Part shown: positions 10,403 to 21,815 of the stretch, piece by piece
How positions within the stretch are numbered: position 1 is the first letter of the stretch
How the letters are laid out: each line of letters opens with the position of its first letter
Assembly: GCA_030435675.1 (NCBI GenBank)
Contig: CM059625.1
Span: forward strand, 3,286,001 to 3,350,000
Origin: Steinernema hermaphroditum
Lineage: Eukaryota > Nematoda > Chromadorea > Rhabditida > Steinernematidae
Length of the DNA stretch: 64,000 bases
Direction of reading: 5' to 3'
Notes under the pieces: model-generated
Told to the model about the DNA's origin: nothing
What the model saw: the letters and a program-made list of their open reading frames with translations, nothing else
Databases searched by the model: none
Made by a program: the position numbers and the translations under genes

Positions 10403-13162
10403 ATGTCGGGAACGATGTCCACTATGACAACAGCCGCTGACAGCACTCGTTCGGGTATGTCCAAATTTTAATTGTTGCATGCGTAGTGGCTCTGTCTTCA
10501 GCTAAGTCCCAACGCCGTGGAGGAGCTGAACCACTCGCTCGTTTCACAGAGGCTAAGAAGCATATGGGAGAAATCTATTCGGATCTAGATGGATATGTCA
10601 ATGATTTGCGCAAATTTTACAATGGTATGTGTCCGGTTCTGTGCGCTCCGCTTACTCATGCCTTTGTGCAGATCTCGACTTCGGCCAAAAGTTTGTGCCC
10701 GAACAACAAATTCACGAAGTTGACGAATTCGTCGAGTCTATTAAGACGATTAAAGAGATGTTCGGACGCGACAGCATGAAAGTCGTTTTCTTTGGTCGAA
10801 CTAGCAATGGCAAAAGCTCGGTTATCAACGCCATGCTGCACGCTAAAGTGCTACCACAAGGGATGGGTCACACAACTTCGTGCTTTTTGCAAGTGGAAGG
10901 TGGACTTGACAATGACAAGTATCTCATGTTTGAAGATTCCGATGAGAAGATCGACTTTAATGAAATCCATAATGTTGGTCACGCGCTGAGCTCTGAGAAC
11001 AGGTAGGAGCAGTTTGATGAAAGCAGTCAACAAACGCAGCCATTCAGCGACCGTCCATCGATGGGACAAGATGCCCTTCTTCGCGTTGTTTACCCCAAGA
11101 ACGCTTCTCGCCTTTTACAAAATGACGTTGTACTTCTTGACAGTCCGGGAGTCGATCTGTCTCCGGAGTTCGATGGATGGATCGACAAGCATTGCAGAGA
11201 TGCCGATGTCTTCGTGCTCGTCTGTAATGCCGAAGCGACGCTAACACAAGCTGTAAGTGTCTCACCCTTTGCTCGTGTGTATTTACATCAGATTTTAGGA
11301 GAAAAGCTTCTTTGAGCGTGTTAGCCGTCTCTTATCGAGGCCCAACGTTTTCATCCTCAACAACCGATGGGATGCCAGCGCGTCGGAATTAGATCAACAC
11401 GTCGATCAAGTGCGACAGCAGCATCTTACCCGATTCCGGCAATTCTTAGTCAATGAGCTCAAGGTCTGCTCGTTCTCGGAAGCCGTCGAGCGTATCTTCT
11501 TCGTTTCCGCTCGTGAAATGCTCGATGCGCGTTTGAAGGAGAAGAAGGAGATCGAAAGAGGTACAAACAGTTTCTAAGCGGAGTTGCATACAGTTTACTG
11601 TTTAGCTTATCAAATGGAAGGTCATCTTAGAAGACAGCAAGATTTCCTGAATTTTGAAACGCAGTTCGAGCGGTGCATTTCGAAGTCTGCTATTCGAACA
11701 AAGTTTGAAGCTCATCTTCTGCGTGCCAGAGAGATCGTCGCCAACATGCGCCATAACCTGGAGATTGTGAACCATGCTGCTCTTCACGAAAAGTAGTTAT
11801 ATTCACTAAAATTTTGGCATTATGTAGCTTGTTACAGGCAAAAGCTCGCTCTTGATTTCGAGCTGAAGAACAAAGAATTTGCGGATTGCCGTGAAAACTT
11901 CAAAATGTTCGAAGGCATGTACCTCGATCAGCAGCACAGTCTCCGTGCGGAGGTGCACCTAAAGGTATCCTCCGATTTTCACGACGAGATTTCGCGCCTC
12001 GAAGCCATCATTGACCGGTTCGACCATCGCTTCTTTGATGAGCCTCGTCAAATATCTATTTACAAGAAGATGCTTGGCGAGCACATCGAGCATTGCGTTA
12101 CCAATGACCTCGAGGCTCGCTGTACGGGCGGCTTGATGACGAGAATTTGGAAACTGGAACAAGACATGTTCAGTAAGTCTGCAATCCCGCATCTTCTTTA
12201 AACGAATTTTTGCAGCTCATATCCAAGATATTTTGAAGGAACCTTATACACACAAGCTCGAAGAAATCTGGAAGTATCGTGCACCCTTCAAATTCTCTAT
12301 TAATGTGAACTGCCCGACCTTGATGGAAGACTTCCAAGAGGACCTGGAGTTTCGATTTAGCTTGGGGCCTTCTGCCATTATTCGCAGAATCATTGCCTAT
12401 CGTTCGGGGCAACCTATCACTGCTATCTCTGCCGACAACTCCATCACTCGTGCATTGGTATGTTAGGGACTGACATTCACAAAGAACTAACTGTGCTGTT
12501 GTAGAGCCATGGATCGAGCCTTAGCCGTTCCTACAGTGAGATGGGTCCTAATGGTCTTCCCAAGCAGAAGAGCTTCCATGACTTCCACACTGCTCCTCCT
12601 GCCGTCGTGAACAACGATCAAAGCACCGTGGTTTCGCAGTTGCTCCTCTCGTCCGTTTCATACGCTGCCAATGGTGGCGTCGGTTTAATCATTGTCGGTG
12701 GACTGGTGTACAAGAGTCTGGGATGGCGTGTCATCGCTACCGGCGCAGCCATCTACGGTGGACTCTACGCCCTCGAGCGGCTTCGATGGAATTCGAGTGC
12801 TAAGGAGCAGCACCTGAAGGATCAGTTCCGTTCACATCTAACAACGAAGATGAAGCACGCCGCAGGCATGCACACCGCACACTGCGAGAACCAAGTTTTG
12901 CGTGAGATGGAGCAGGTGCATGAGGGCCTGAAGGCAACTGTTGCTGGAGCCCATCGCGAGATGAAGGAGAATTTGGATGTCATCAAAAAGGATATCTCCA
13001 AGATTGATGTCGTCATGAAAGAGCTTAGCGTAATCAAGTGAGTTCCAGCGTTTTTTTTTCTCTGTATAAGATTGATCATATTTCAGAGGAAAGACTGCGT
13101 TCCTTCACACAAGTATGGAGCAGTTCGAGGCAAACTATCTCGCACCAGAGAGTCCTCAATGA
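10403..13162 (+). CDS. fzo-1: mitofusin, outer-membrane fusion GTPase
   Basis: Ten exons: 10403-10454, 10502-10624, 10672-11002, 11048-11252, 11299-11560, 11606-11792, 11838-12172, 12216-12457, 12505-13037 and 13087-13162; 781 residues, normal for mitofusins. It drives mitochondrial outer-membrane fusion by GTP-dependent tethering. Visible are HR-type helices before the G domain, the P-loop GRTSNGKSS (about residues 100-108), [14 protein letters not shown] (about 200), NRWDASASE (G4, about 259), then helical bundle sequence. Two closely spaced membrane helices with [11 protein letters not shown] and [11 protein letters not shown] (about residues 636-669) are followed by a coiled-coil HR2 near the C-terminus. 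All splice junctions keep frame. The GCP gene starts 229 bp downstream in the same direction. Confidence 0.95.
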
Positions 13163-13391
13163 AGCGGGTGCTATGAGCAAATAGCTAGATATACGATGTT
13201 TTAGATTTGTTGTTGAGATTGAGTAGTTGATATAATATTGTTTTTATAACCGGCCGATCGTTTCTACCGGGTATTTGTTCTATAAATGCGATCAGTTCAT
13301 TGTCTTCGTTGAATGCTGTTGTTGTTGGTGTCACCCTACGCATCCTATCCGCCTGGCACAGCAAAACGCACTTGTTAATCAATCTACAGAT

Positions 13392-16300
13392 ATGGCATTT
13401 GATTCGAGCGACGATGAGTTCTTAATTCCCGATCTTGCTAAAGAAAAAAAGTCACCAGTAAAAAGGACGCAGTCATCAGACGAGGAATGCTATCTCATAC
13501 CGAAGGATGACGGGAAGACCGAAAGTGCAGATGCCTCTTCCGTTTACCTTTTAAAGCAGAGTAGCGATGTCAGCGGTCCTCAAGTTTCGCTAGTCATCGT
13601 GGAAAAGCCTTCACTAGTCCAAAATACGCAAGTGTTGAGCCTCGACGAAGTAATATCGGAGATTTTCAAGTATGTCACTAAAGATCCGCCGTGTAGAAAC
13701 CTGTCCTTCAGCTTCATCATCCCAGGTCGATCCTCCAAGTTGATAACTGCCGGCAAGAAGGGAGCGTTCATGTTTAACTCAACGGTCCTTTACGAACTTC
13801 GCCAAGACGACCCGCACTACTTGAGCAGTCTGGTCAAAAGATTTGAACCGCTACGCAAGATGTTCCTTTGTTTGTGGGACTTTGGCCAACGAACGGACCT
13901 AATCAAAACGGTGGAGGCATTCCAAGCGGCGCTGCTGGATCTGCTGACTGTCACCATTGAAGAACTCGATGAGATGAAGCAGAAAGTGAAGTTCAACGGT
14001 GTGTTTCCCTGACTGGAGTGTATCACATCAGGGAAGGAGTCTTTCAGGCTTTTCCTCCGTCGTGGTCACTCTGCAGAAATACCACCACCGCCTCCTCTTT
14101 CCTTACAAACTCTGTTCACAGTTCCAGAATGCGTACTACTTCGATGACTACAGTTTAGACATACTGCACGAGAACGTTCTAAAAGAAGCGAAAACCGCAT
14201 TCACCCTTACCGATGACGAAGTTCTGGTGAGGTGCAGCTTTATAGTCAAACAAAAATGTTGCGAATTTTACAGAAAAGCTTCATTTTCCGAGTATCAGAC
14301 GATTTCCTCAGAATCGTCCTTTCCTACATCGACTGGCTGTTCGAAACGCAGCGAATGTCCAAAATTTCTGATAGGGAGAGCAAGGACAGGTGAGCTATCT
14401 GAAAACTTAGTGTAAATCACCGACGCGTTTAGTGTTCACCACAGCCACACCACGTGGAATTACAAGACCTTCTCCACACTCGTTTCATTCCCAATTCTTT
14501 GGTCCAGCGATCTCAGGCAAAGCTTAGTCAAAGCGTCGCGCGCCATGGACGCTCTCAGAAAGAGACGCATTCTAGATAGACGGGAGAGTCTAACGCCGTT
14601 TTCCAATTTTTTCCGACATCGTCTGAATGAGGCCGGCCTCTGTGATCAGTGAGTTCAACAGGACGGTGAATATGAGAATCAACCATGAAATGCTCCAGAA
14701 TTCTTGAAGGAGACGAAATAAAGCAGGTGCTGGAGAAGAGCGCTGCCGACTGCGCGTACCAGTACGATAATCGTCTGTTGCAAGTCATTTTGCGACACGA
14801 TGACCTGAAGATGATACTGGAAGAGTATAGGGTAAGAGGCCTTTCGATAGTTGGTTATGTAGTCTGTGTCCTCCCTTTTACATTAAAAGTGTTACAAGCA
14901 GAGATGCCGACTCGGGATGATGCAATCGGACCCGGCTCCAGTTCGGGAGCCAACCATATGGTTGCTTGTACTGGGATAATTCCGACCGTTCGCGGGGATC
15001 GGTAATAAGGGCGCAGACGACGAGAGACAATTGGCATGCAGTTGCAGAGCAAAGGACATCTAATTTTCTCTCGTCGTCTGCTAGCGCTCCCCGCGAACGG
15101 TCGGAATTTTCCCTAGTATATATGGTCGGACCCGGATTGGGCTCATTTGGCATCTCTGGCTACAAGGGCTTTTCTCGACTATATTTTCAAGCGCTGTACA
15201 CACATCCTTGACTACAAGTTGAGCTCATTTCCTTTCAGGAAATCGTCACCTTCTCCGCAGTTCCCGAATACTTCCTAGCAACTTTAAAACTGTCACGGAA
15301 CAAAGTCGTTCTTGACAAGAAGCTACGAGAAATCCTTCAGTTGCATGGTTTCCCACCCGAACGAGCCAAACGATGGCACGTCGATGTGCCGGATAACGGA
15401 GATCTCGCTCAGATCAGGCCACAACTCAACAGTCCTGTCGACGGCATTCTCCCCGACTGCTTTTGGCATACCACTAATATGAGCCTATCGTTGCTGTTCA
15501 CTGTATATTATGCTCATCTTCAGTTAATTGAGGTTCTACAACACAGTAAGAACTGGTAGTAACTTATATCAGTGTAAGTGTGAACTTTAGAAACATACAA
15601 CGATCAGAGTTACGATGCGTCTATTCGACGGAACAAATTACGACTGGCAGCGTTCTTGAACATGAGACTTTGTTCGGCGCTCTTCGATTGCCTCTCCAAC
15701 TATGTAAGTATCGTTCACCTTTTGTCTCACCTCCTTTGGGAATGTCACGATGCTACTGGAGGAATATTCAGAGTGGCTCAAACAAGGCTACAAAGTGTCA
15801 ATTTTACCTTTTTTTGGGCCACCACTAAGCTCTCGAAAGCCATTCAGACATTTTGACCGCTTGCTTTTGTCGGTTTTCGCTTCTGTTTTTCATTTTCTGG
15901 CCGATCTCACGCTTGGATGCTCACGAAAGCGACATTCCAGACTTCTATCTAGATGCCCTTTTTTTGGGCCACCATGTATGGATTCACCTTTTGTCTCACT
16001 TCTTGGGGGATGTCACGATGCTAAGGAATATTCAGAGTGGCTCAAACGGGTACCTAAAGCGAACTTTGCCCTTTTTTTGGACCATCACTGAACTCTATGA
16101 CCGGTCGGTTTTGTCATTGTGCGCTCCACTTTTTGATTTTCTGACCGGCTTAACGCTTGGATGCTCATGAAAACGACATTCCAAACTTTTGTGTAGATGC
16201 CCTTTTTGGGCCACCCATGTATGGGTTAAACTGCTATCCTATGGATTTCCTTGAACGGCCAACAAAGCAATACTACATCTCTGTTCGTTCAGATTTCAAC

Positions 16301-16637
16301 AGTGACCAAGGCGTACACGGAAGAGATGATCGCATCGGAAACAGTCTCCGAAGTGATGGCGTTAGTGAAGCAACTCGACGCGCATATGCGGGTCATCTTC
16401 CTCACTGACACGGACTCGCGAAAGCTGTTCCACGCTACGGTCAAAGCCATGTGTTCAACAGCGAAAAAACTCCATCACTACGCCAGTTCGGACAACGGGT
16501 TGCCAGACGAGAATACGTTGGAATCTGTGTTGAAGGTCCTTGCACGATGTCGCGAGACTTTCATCGGCTTCTCAAAGCTGGATCACCCTGTGTACGAATC
16601 TCTCGCAGCGCGTATAAGCGGCAAGAGAAGTCTGTAG
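13392..16637 (+). CDS. gamma-tubulin complex component (GCP/Spc97-Spc98 family)
   Basis: Eight exons: 13392-13998, 14048-14226, 14274-14389, 14433-14648, 14699-14831, 15239-15545, 15591-15703 and 16293-16637; 671 residues, about GCP4 size. GCP proteins assemble the ring that nucleates microtubules. The sequence is divergent, and the call rests on order and spacing of family patterns. N-terminal part: a GRIP1-like helix bundle with TLQKYHHRL and LRIVLSYIDWLFE. Middle: ILEGDEIKQVLEKSAADCAYQYDNRLL. Then NSPVDGILP, a Tyr/Leu helix like the GCP 'IF-T-x-Y' segment, RLAAFLNMRL, and a C-terminal TVSEVMALVKQLDAHMRVIFLTD block like the family's 'DEV-x-x-H-x-x-FL'. The first 40 residues are acidic and Ser-rich. 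An AATAAA follows at 16700. Another alpha-helical scaffold is possible. Confidence 0.58.
14899..15158. mobile_element. hAT-like MITE (260 bp) in a GCP intron
   Basis: Perfect 10-bp terminal inverted repeats CAGAGATGCC / GGCATCTCTG bound the element. Outside them are near-identical 8-bp direct repeats, GTTACAAG at 14891-14898 and GCTACAAG at 15159-15166 (7 of 8 match). An 8-bp target duplication and termini starting CAG are typical of hAT transposons. Inside is a strong hairpin: 14978-14997 pairs perfectly with 15089-15108 over 20 bp, and 15013-15026 with 15068-15081 over 14 bp. No coding capacity, so it is non-autonomous. It lies within intron 14832-15238. Confidence 0.8.
15714..16226. repeat. 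imperfect tandem duplication, two units of about 250 bp
   Basis: Unit 1 (about 15714-15982) and unit 2 (about 15983-16226) share, in the same order, TTCACCTTTTGTCTCAC, ATGTCACGATGCTA, GGAATATTCAGAGTGGCTCA, a CTTTTTTTGG-CCA stretch, ACGCTTGGATGCTCA, GACATTCCA and GCCCTTTTTGGGCCACC. They have diverged by substitutions and small gaps. The repeat fills most of the large intron 15704-16292 of the GCP gene. No reading frame spans either unit convincingly. Confidence 0.85.
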
Positions 16638-16699
16638 TACAGTCCTTTTACTGCCATGGAAACGGGTTTACAGCACTATTGTGTTTGTATTCAAGCCAT

Positions 16700-16705
16700 A
16701 ATAAA
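16700..16705 (+). terminator. polyadenylation signal AATAAA of the GCP gene
   Basis: A canonical AATAAA lies 63 bp after the TAG at 16635-16637, the right distance and strand for the 3' end of the GCP transcript. Confidence 0.6.
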
Positions 16706-17011
16706 TGTGCATATCATTCAATACAAATATAGAAGGTGGATTTTTCGATACAACAGTTCTAGAAGCAACACTATTTCAACGCTTCACATTATATTTGTTA
16801 TTGGTTTATACAATGATCAGTCCAATGCAGTTAGCATCAGACCGCACGTTCAGACAGTTCAGAGAGGTTCAGAGAGTTTACAGACGTTCAGAGAGCGACC
16901 GACATGAGTAAGACGAAGTTAGCATCATTTATTAAAAATGTTCTCAAAGTATTTCCTTTCTCTCAAAAAAGGACATCACTTATCAATGGACAAAGACGGA
17001 ATGCTTAAGAT
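16706..17011. other. convergent intergenic spacer
   Basis: About 300 bp between the 3' ends of the GCP gene and the chitin-binding protein gene. It contains a few short GTTCAGAGA-like repeats at about 16846-16900 and nothing else that could be recognised. Confidence 0.4.
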
Positions 17012-19561
17012 TCAGTTCCAGAGCTTAAATGGCTCGTATGTTTCTCCTTTCTGCACCGACAAAGTCTGTACCGATCTCTTATGTCGGCCCACTAGAGAAG
17101 GACGCGCGGCGACGGGAGCGTAGGTCGGCACTCGCGGGACAGATTCGCGTGCTTTCCTGAAAACAAATCGTTAGCGCCATGTTTACCCTATTTTTTACTT
17201 CCTCTGTGTGGTGCAAAACTGAGCTGCATACAGGAATATTTACACGTAAGTCGGTAGACCGTTGTAAATTTGATCACCTAGCAATGCAGCTTGTAAAAAA
17301 TGAACTTACCGCAAGCAGTCCTTTTTCCACATGCACTGACCGGTTTCCTGAGAAAAGCGCAGCACGTTCGGGCACTTCACACGGATTGGCAAGTCGTTTG
17401 TGCAGACGATGTAGTGGTTCAAGCAGTGGCCTTCTTCAAATTCTCCTTCCCGACCTTCACACTCAAAGCTTACGCGATCCAGACGAGGTGCGGCCGGTGG
17501 AGGACCAGATGGAGTGGGTGGAGGTGGTGGCGGAGGACTGAACATGGACACAATAGATCAGTTGAATATGGAACGTTATCTACTTCTCGCAGACACTTTT
17601 CCAGACACACTGGTCCCTGAGGAAGAAGAGGCCGGGCTGACAGTCGACTTTGAAGACTTTCTCGTTGACGCAGTGAACGAAGTATGGAAGGCACTTGCCA
17701 TCCTCGTAGAACCCGTCGTCGCGGTCTTTGCAGTCAGTATTTGTCTTTAGTCTACAGTAGCACGTGTTGGAGAACTGAGAAATGCACTTACGGAACACAT
17801 CGTTCATGCAGGACGCAGATACCCTCATCAAAGACCATGCCGTCATCGCAGGTATTCAGTAAGGGGATGTTGTTGGAACGGCATTGCATGAAGTTGCGGT
17901 AGCAGGGCTGGAGTTCGTACAGTCCGGGCTCCTTTCCGTTACAGGTGAACGACTCCCTTGCTCGGACTGGAGGTGTGTCTGGCACTACGAAGGCTGCTCC
18001 GTGACGAGACACGATAGGTACGCTGTCGGGAACGTTTCTAGGAATTACTTGTAGCGATTGCTGAATTAGTTTGAGATTTTAAAGATAGGATGACCTAGTA
18101 ATGTTGTTTGGACAACATGAACATCCAACTTTCCAATTAATGCTAAACTATAGAAAGATCAAAGCCAGGTCAAACCCTTTCGTTCAAAATAGCGTTAAAA
18201 ATGTATCTTATTTGACCCGACATCTTCTTACCCTCCAATGGGACAACTCTCGGAGTATTCGCACGCTTCGGCCTTGAAGTTGAAGACCATGCCCTTTGGG
18301 CAGGCGAGAACAAGAGACCGATTGCCAGAACACTGTGCGTACTCCTTATAACAGTCGCGAATTTCGAAGAATCCGTCAGGTTTGCCAGTGCAGTTCACAG
18401 CTATGGGAGCGGGTTTCACGTAATCGACGGGAAGGGCACTTTCTCTAGAAATGGAGCTAGATATAGGTTGAGCAGTACACTGGTTACCCATCCTTCTGAC
18501 ATTCCGCGACGTGTGTCCTGAAGGTGCAAGTCTGCAGGTCATCGTTGAAGACGAGTCCTTGTGGGCACGAGAAGCGGGTGGGTAATAAAGGGTGCTCGTT
18601 GCACAGCCAGAAAGTGCGATCACATGTGCCTCCTCTGATCAGATTTCCGGCATGTCCGATGCAGGTGACGTCTGAAATGAGCGTTCATGCATATGCAGTA
18701 GTATGTGTACTCATTAATATGTAGGAACTAGGACAATACTACCGCAGCTAAACCACTAGAGTAACAAGTCTTACTCATTAAAACGGCAACGTCAGTCTGC
18801 GCTAGGCGATGAGAGACAACGGGGATGTTGTTGGTTTCCACGTTGATGCCTGGAGGGCCACCTGACTGCTTTCTGTAAAGAATAAAGTTGAGAACCAGGA
18901 TATCGGTTCATGAAGTGCTTCATGATTTCCACTAGGCAAAATCCCACCTTTTGCAGTTCGATTTCCAGTCACACGACTTAGTAACAGGATCGTAGAACTG
19001 ATCTTCTTGCGGGCAGAGCTTAATATGGAGGCTGCCTCCATAGCAGAGAGCGTAATGCTGAACGCAATGAGACATAGCGTGATAACCGTCGGTTCGATTC
19101 TGGCATGTGAAGGGTTCTGGACGGCTGAAAATATTGCACGTTACTCAGTGCGTACGTATAGCTGGTCTAACCGGACTTTTGTAGCGACGCTCTGCTCGAC
19201 GTTTGAAGTGCAAAGCTTGACATTGTGAGGGTAGTCACATTTGTTTAAATCCGGATTCATGACCAAACGATTTCCGTTGCCAACGAAAGGGCAGTGGAAC
19301 GTGTTCTTCAGGAGGCCGGTTTCAGATTTCTGGCACACGAAGTACTCTCCCGAGCAGCCGAAGACAAAGGACCCCTCTCCATAGGTATCACAGTCGGCAT
19401 CGATAAGTTTCTTACTGACTGAAACAGACACATCTAAACAATTTCAGAATTTGCCTACATGCTTGAATCGATTGAGGTTCTTTCGATTTCGACGGAAACG
19501 GTAGCTGAGCCGCGTGGAGAAGCGGCACCAAGACCGCCAAGGCCAAAAGGTTGAGGTTCAT
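17012..19561 (-). CDS. secreted protein with seven chitin-binding CBM14 domains
   Basis: Ten exons: 19459-19561, 19172-19418, 18948-19124, 18775-18872, 18488-18671, 18232-18444, 17792-18037, 17584-17751, 17310-17537 and 17012-17156; 602 residues. A signal peptide (MNLNLLALAVLVPLLHAA) is followed by seven six-cysteine peritrophin-A domains, essentially one per exon 2, 3, 5, 6, 7, 8 and 9. Each ends in the W/Y-x-x-x-C pattern (for example CVWKSVCEK, CMWKKDCLR). A proline run and a Pro/Gly linker precede the last domain. The tail after it is basic and includes GRHKRS, a possible furin-type site. Multi-CBM14 proteins bind chitin in eggshell, cuticle or pharyngeal lining (C. elegans CBD-1 and CPG proteins). 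Orthology to one of these is not resolved. The last exon is the least certain. Confidence 0.86.
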
Positions 19562-20176
19562 CCCTGAAAAACAGGAAATACAGTGTCCCTATGACTGATA
19601 ACGAAGTTCCGCTGCAATGAATGTTGTATCTGAAGTGTCAAGCAGCAGGGCGTCAAAACATTGCGACACAAGGGGCTGGCTATCTTCATGTTTTTCGAAT
19701 CGGCTCAGATGTTAATACAATAATATTACAAAGCGGAAACTTTGGTGGCTGTGGAGATACATCTAATGATTGAGATTACTGAAATAACTACAATTTAAAG
19801 TCACCATGACAATGTGGATCGTTGAAAACTCGCAGCACAACATGGGCCTTATTGCGGTACAGTTTCATTGGTTTGTTGTGAAAGTGCAGGCTTCAAAGTT
19901 ACTACAATAAGTGGGCAAGATTGAACTAAACATAGAATTGCCGTAAAGATTCGTTTAGATTCAATTTACAACTGATCGGAAACTTTCACATGACCTCCAT
20001 GTTTTGGCTCATCGCTGAATCATCACAGCTTCAAAGCATCCCCATTGCGAAATGTTTTCATGCTCTTCTAGATGTGGAGCACTTCAAAATGAAATTAAAA
20101 GTTCGAAATGCACGGCATTGTAGTTTATCAGGAATAACAGCAATATTACATTACATTAAGGAGACGCCAATTATGA
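19562..20176. other. intergenic region upstream of the chitin-binding gene
   Basis: About 615 bp, A/T-rich, between the start of the CBM14 gene and the 3' end of rpn-9 copy A (both minus). Nothing recognisable besides the acceptor-like TTTTTCAG three bases before the CBM14 start codon. Confidence 0.4.
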
Positions 20177-21498
20177 CTAGGTTCGAGTGAGGATTTCCTG
20201 AGCGTTCTCCTTGAACACGGCACCCATGACGTCCACCTGTCCCTTCCACTTGCTGATCCGCTCAGCCATCGCCCTGATTTGGTTGGAGTCAAGAACGCGG
20301 GGCTGCACCTGAGAGATATTCACCACCTTCGCCGGCTCGTTGATGGTTCCAGTGATGAGATTCTTGCTCATCGCTCTCATGACAACAAATTCCACCTCTT
20401 TCAGAGGAACCTGCGTCTTTTCGGCAATTACGTCGAATGGCAGAACGCGGCCCTTGGATGGACGCGTGAGAGCCAGTTCCATGACGCAGAGCAGACGAAT
20501 CTTGTCGCGAATGAACTCTTCGTTGCCCTTGAGATCTGGCCACTGGCCCCAGCTGGGCTCGAGGTTGTTGAATTTTTGGACGTCGCCGGAATTGAAGGCG
20601 AGGACAACATCGTAGAGCCAGCGGTAGTCGCTTTGCTGGAGCACCTCGAAGATGGGATGAGTCAACTGAAAAAGGGTGATTAGGAAGGGCCGTCTTTAAA
20701 ATGGGATGTGTTTTGAGCGGTAGCACAAAAGAAACTACCAGCTTACCAATTCACCAAAGTTGTAAACATCGTTGCCAAGCAGGGCAGCGAAGCCCAGAAG
20801 AACGGCCTGTTCAAGCTTTTCGTCGTCCTCGAGGTCATCGACAGTGCCACATCCCAAATAACGAAGAGCTTCACGATAGTAGCCTGCGTAGTCTTTGGTC
20901 TCCTTCCTGAAGAGAGCAGAAACCTTGAAGAACGGAGCGTGTACAGGAGTGACACCAGCAATCGCGTCCAGTTCTTCTTGGGTCTTTTCGAGAAGGTTCT
21001 AAAAATTTCTTGTTTTGTCCAAGCAAAAAAATTTTTTCTCTACTTGAACTTCTTTGACATTGGTCATACGCTTCAACTTCAGCTGGATCACGCCTGTGTG
21101 GAGTCGGACAATAGCCTCTTTGCTCTTTTCACAAGGGCGCTCACGTGCTTCGAGGAAATCAAAGGCAGCTTGGGGATCTGGAAAGTTTTAAGTATTATTT
21201 GAATAGTTATGAAGCTGCCCTTACCAGTGTTGTAGATGTCATGAGCGACGAGCACGCTGATCATCGAGAGGTAGAGCGGCGCGATGTGACGCTCGAAGTC
21301 CTGGATGAAATTGTCGTACAGCTCTTTCATGTTAACATGTCCGAGGACTCCGGTCCGCAAGCAGTCGAAGATCAACTGCGTAAGCTGATGCCATAGCTTC
21401 TTGCGATAGTGCTCTTCGATTTCCATCCATTTGTCCTGGACTACAGCGCCCTGGGCCGTTGACTTTTGATGGCGGATGTAGAGCTCGGCGCGCGACAT
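20177..21498 (-). CDS. rpn-9: 26S proteasome lid subunit Rpn9/PSMD13, copy A
   Basis: Four exons: 21225-21498, 21044-21177, 20747-20998 and 20177-20665; 382 residues, close to human PSMD13 (376). Rpn9 is a PCI-domain subunit of the proteasome lid. Visible are the N-terminal helical repeats (KLWHQLTQLI, DPQAAFDFLEARE), the YYREALRYLGC segment, and the C-terminal PCI winged helix with RLLCVMELAL, KTQVPLKEVEFVVMRA and VQPRVLD. A second complete copy lies directly upstream in the same orientation with the same intron positions. The last two exons are exactly the same length in both (252 and 489 bp). Which copy is the ancestral rpn-9 cannot be told from this window. Confidence 0.93.
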
Positions 21499-21815
21499 GT
21501 TCGGAAACGAACGATGCTATTGGGATGACAAGAGGAACAGTCCTTGGTATTTATATCGCAGTCGGGACAATGCAGAAAAGGTGCTACATTCACAGTTTGC
21601 GATGCAAAGCGGTGCAATGCCATCGACATCAGGGTGAAGCTTCATGAAAACGTATAATGTGTTTCCAGGGCTGTAGGAGGATCCATCAACAGATGACCGA
21701 AGGTAGATCGAGATGATAAAGCTATGCAAGCTGTCTATTTCGTTTCGGCAACACAAAATTTCATTCGCAATCACTTACAGCACATTCACAATCAATAAAT
21801 AATAGGCACCACGAA
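21499..21815. other. spacer between the two rpn-9 copies
   Basis: About 317 bp between the stop of copy B and the start of copy A. The distance is within the range of nematode operon spacers, but no polyadenylation signal or acceptor pair was clear enough to decide whether the copies are co-transcribed. Confidence 0.4.

Noticed and set aside
16843..16905. Short GTTCAGAGA-like repeats
   Set aside because: Only three or four partial units over about 60 bp; too short and irregular to call a satellite or a functional array.
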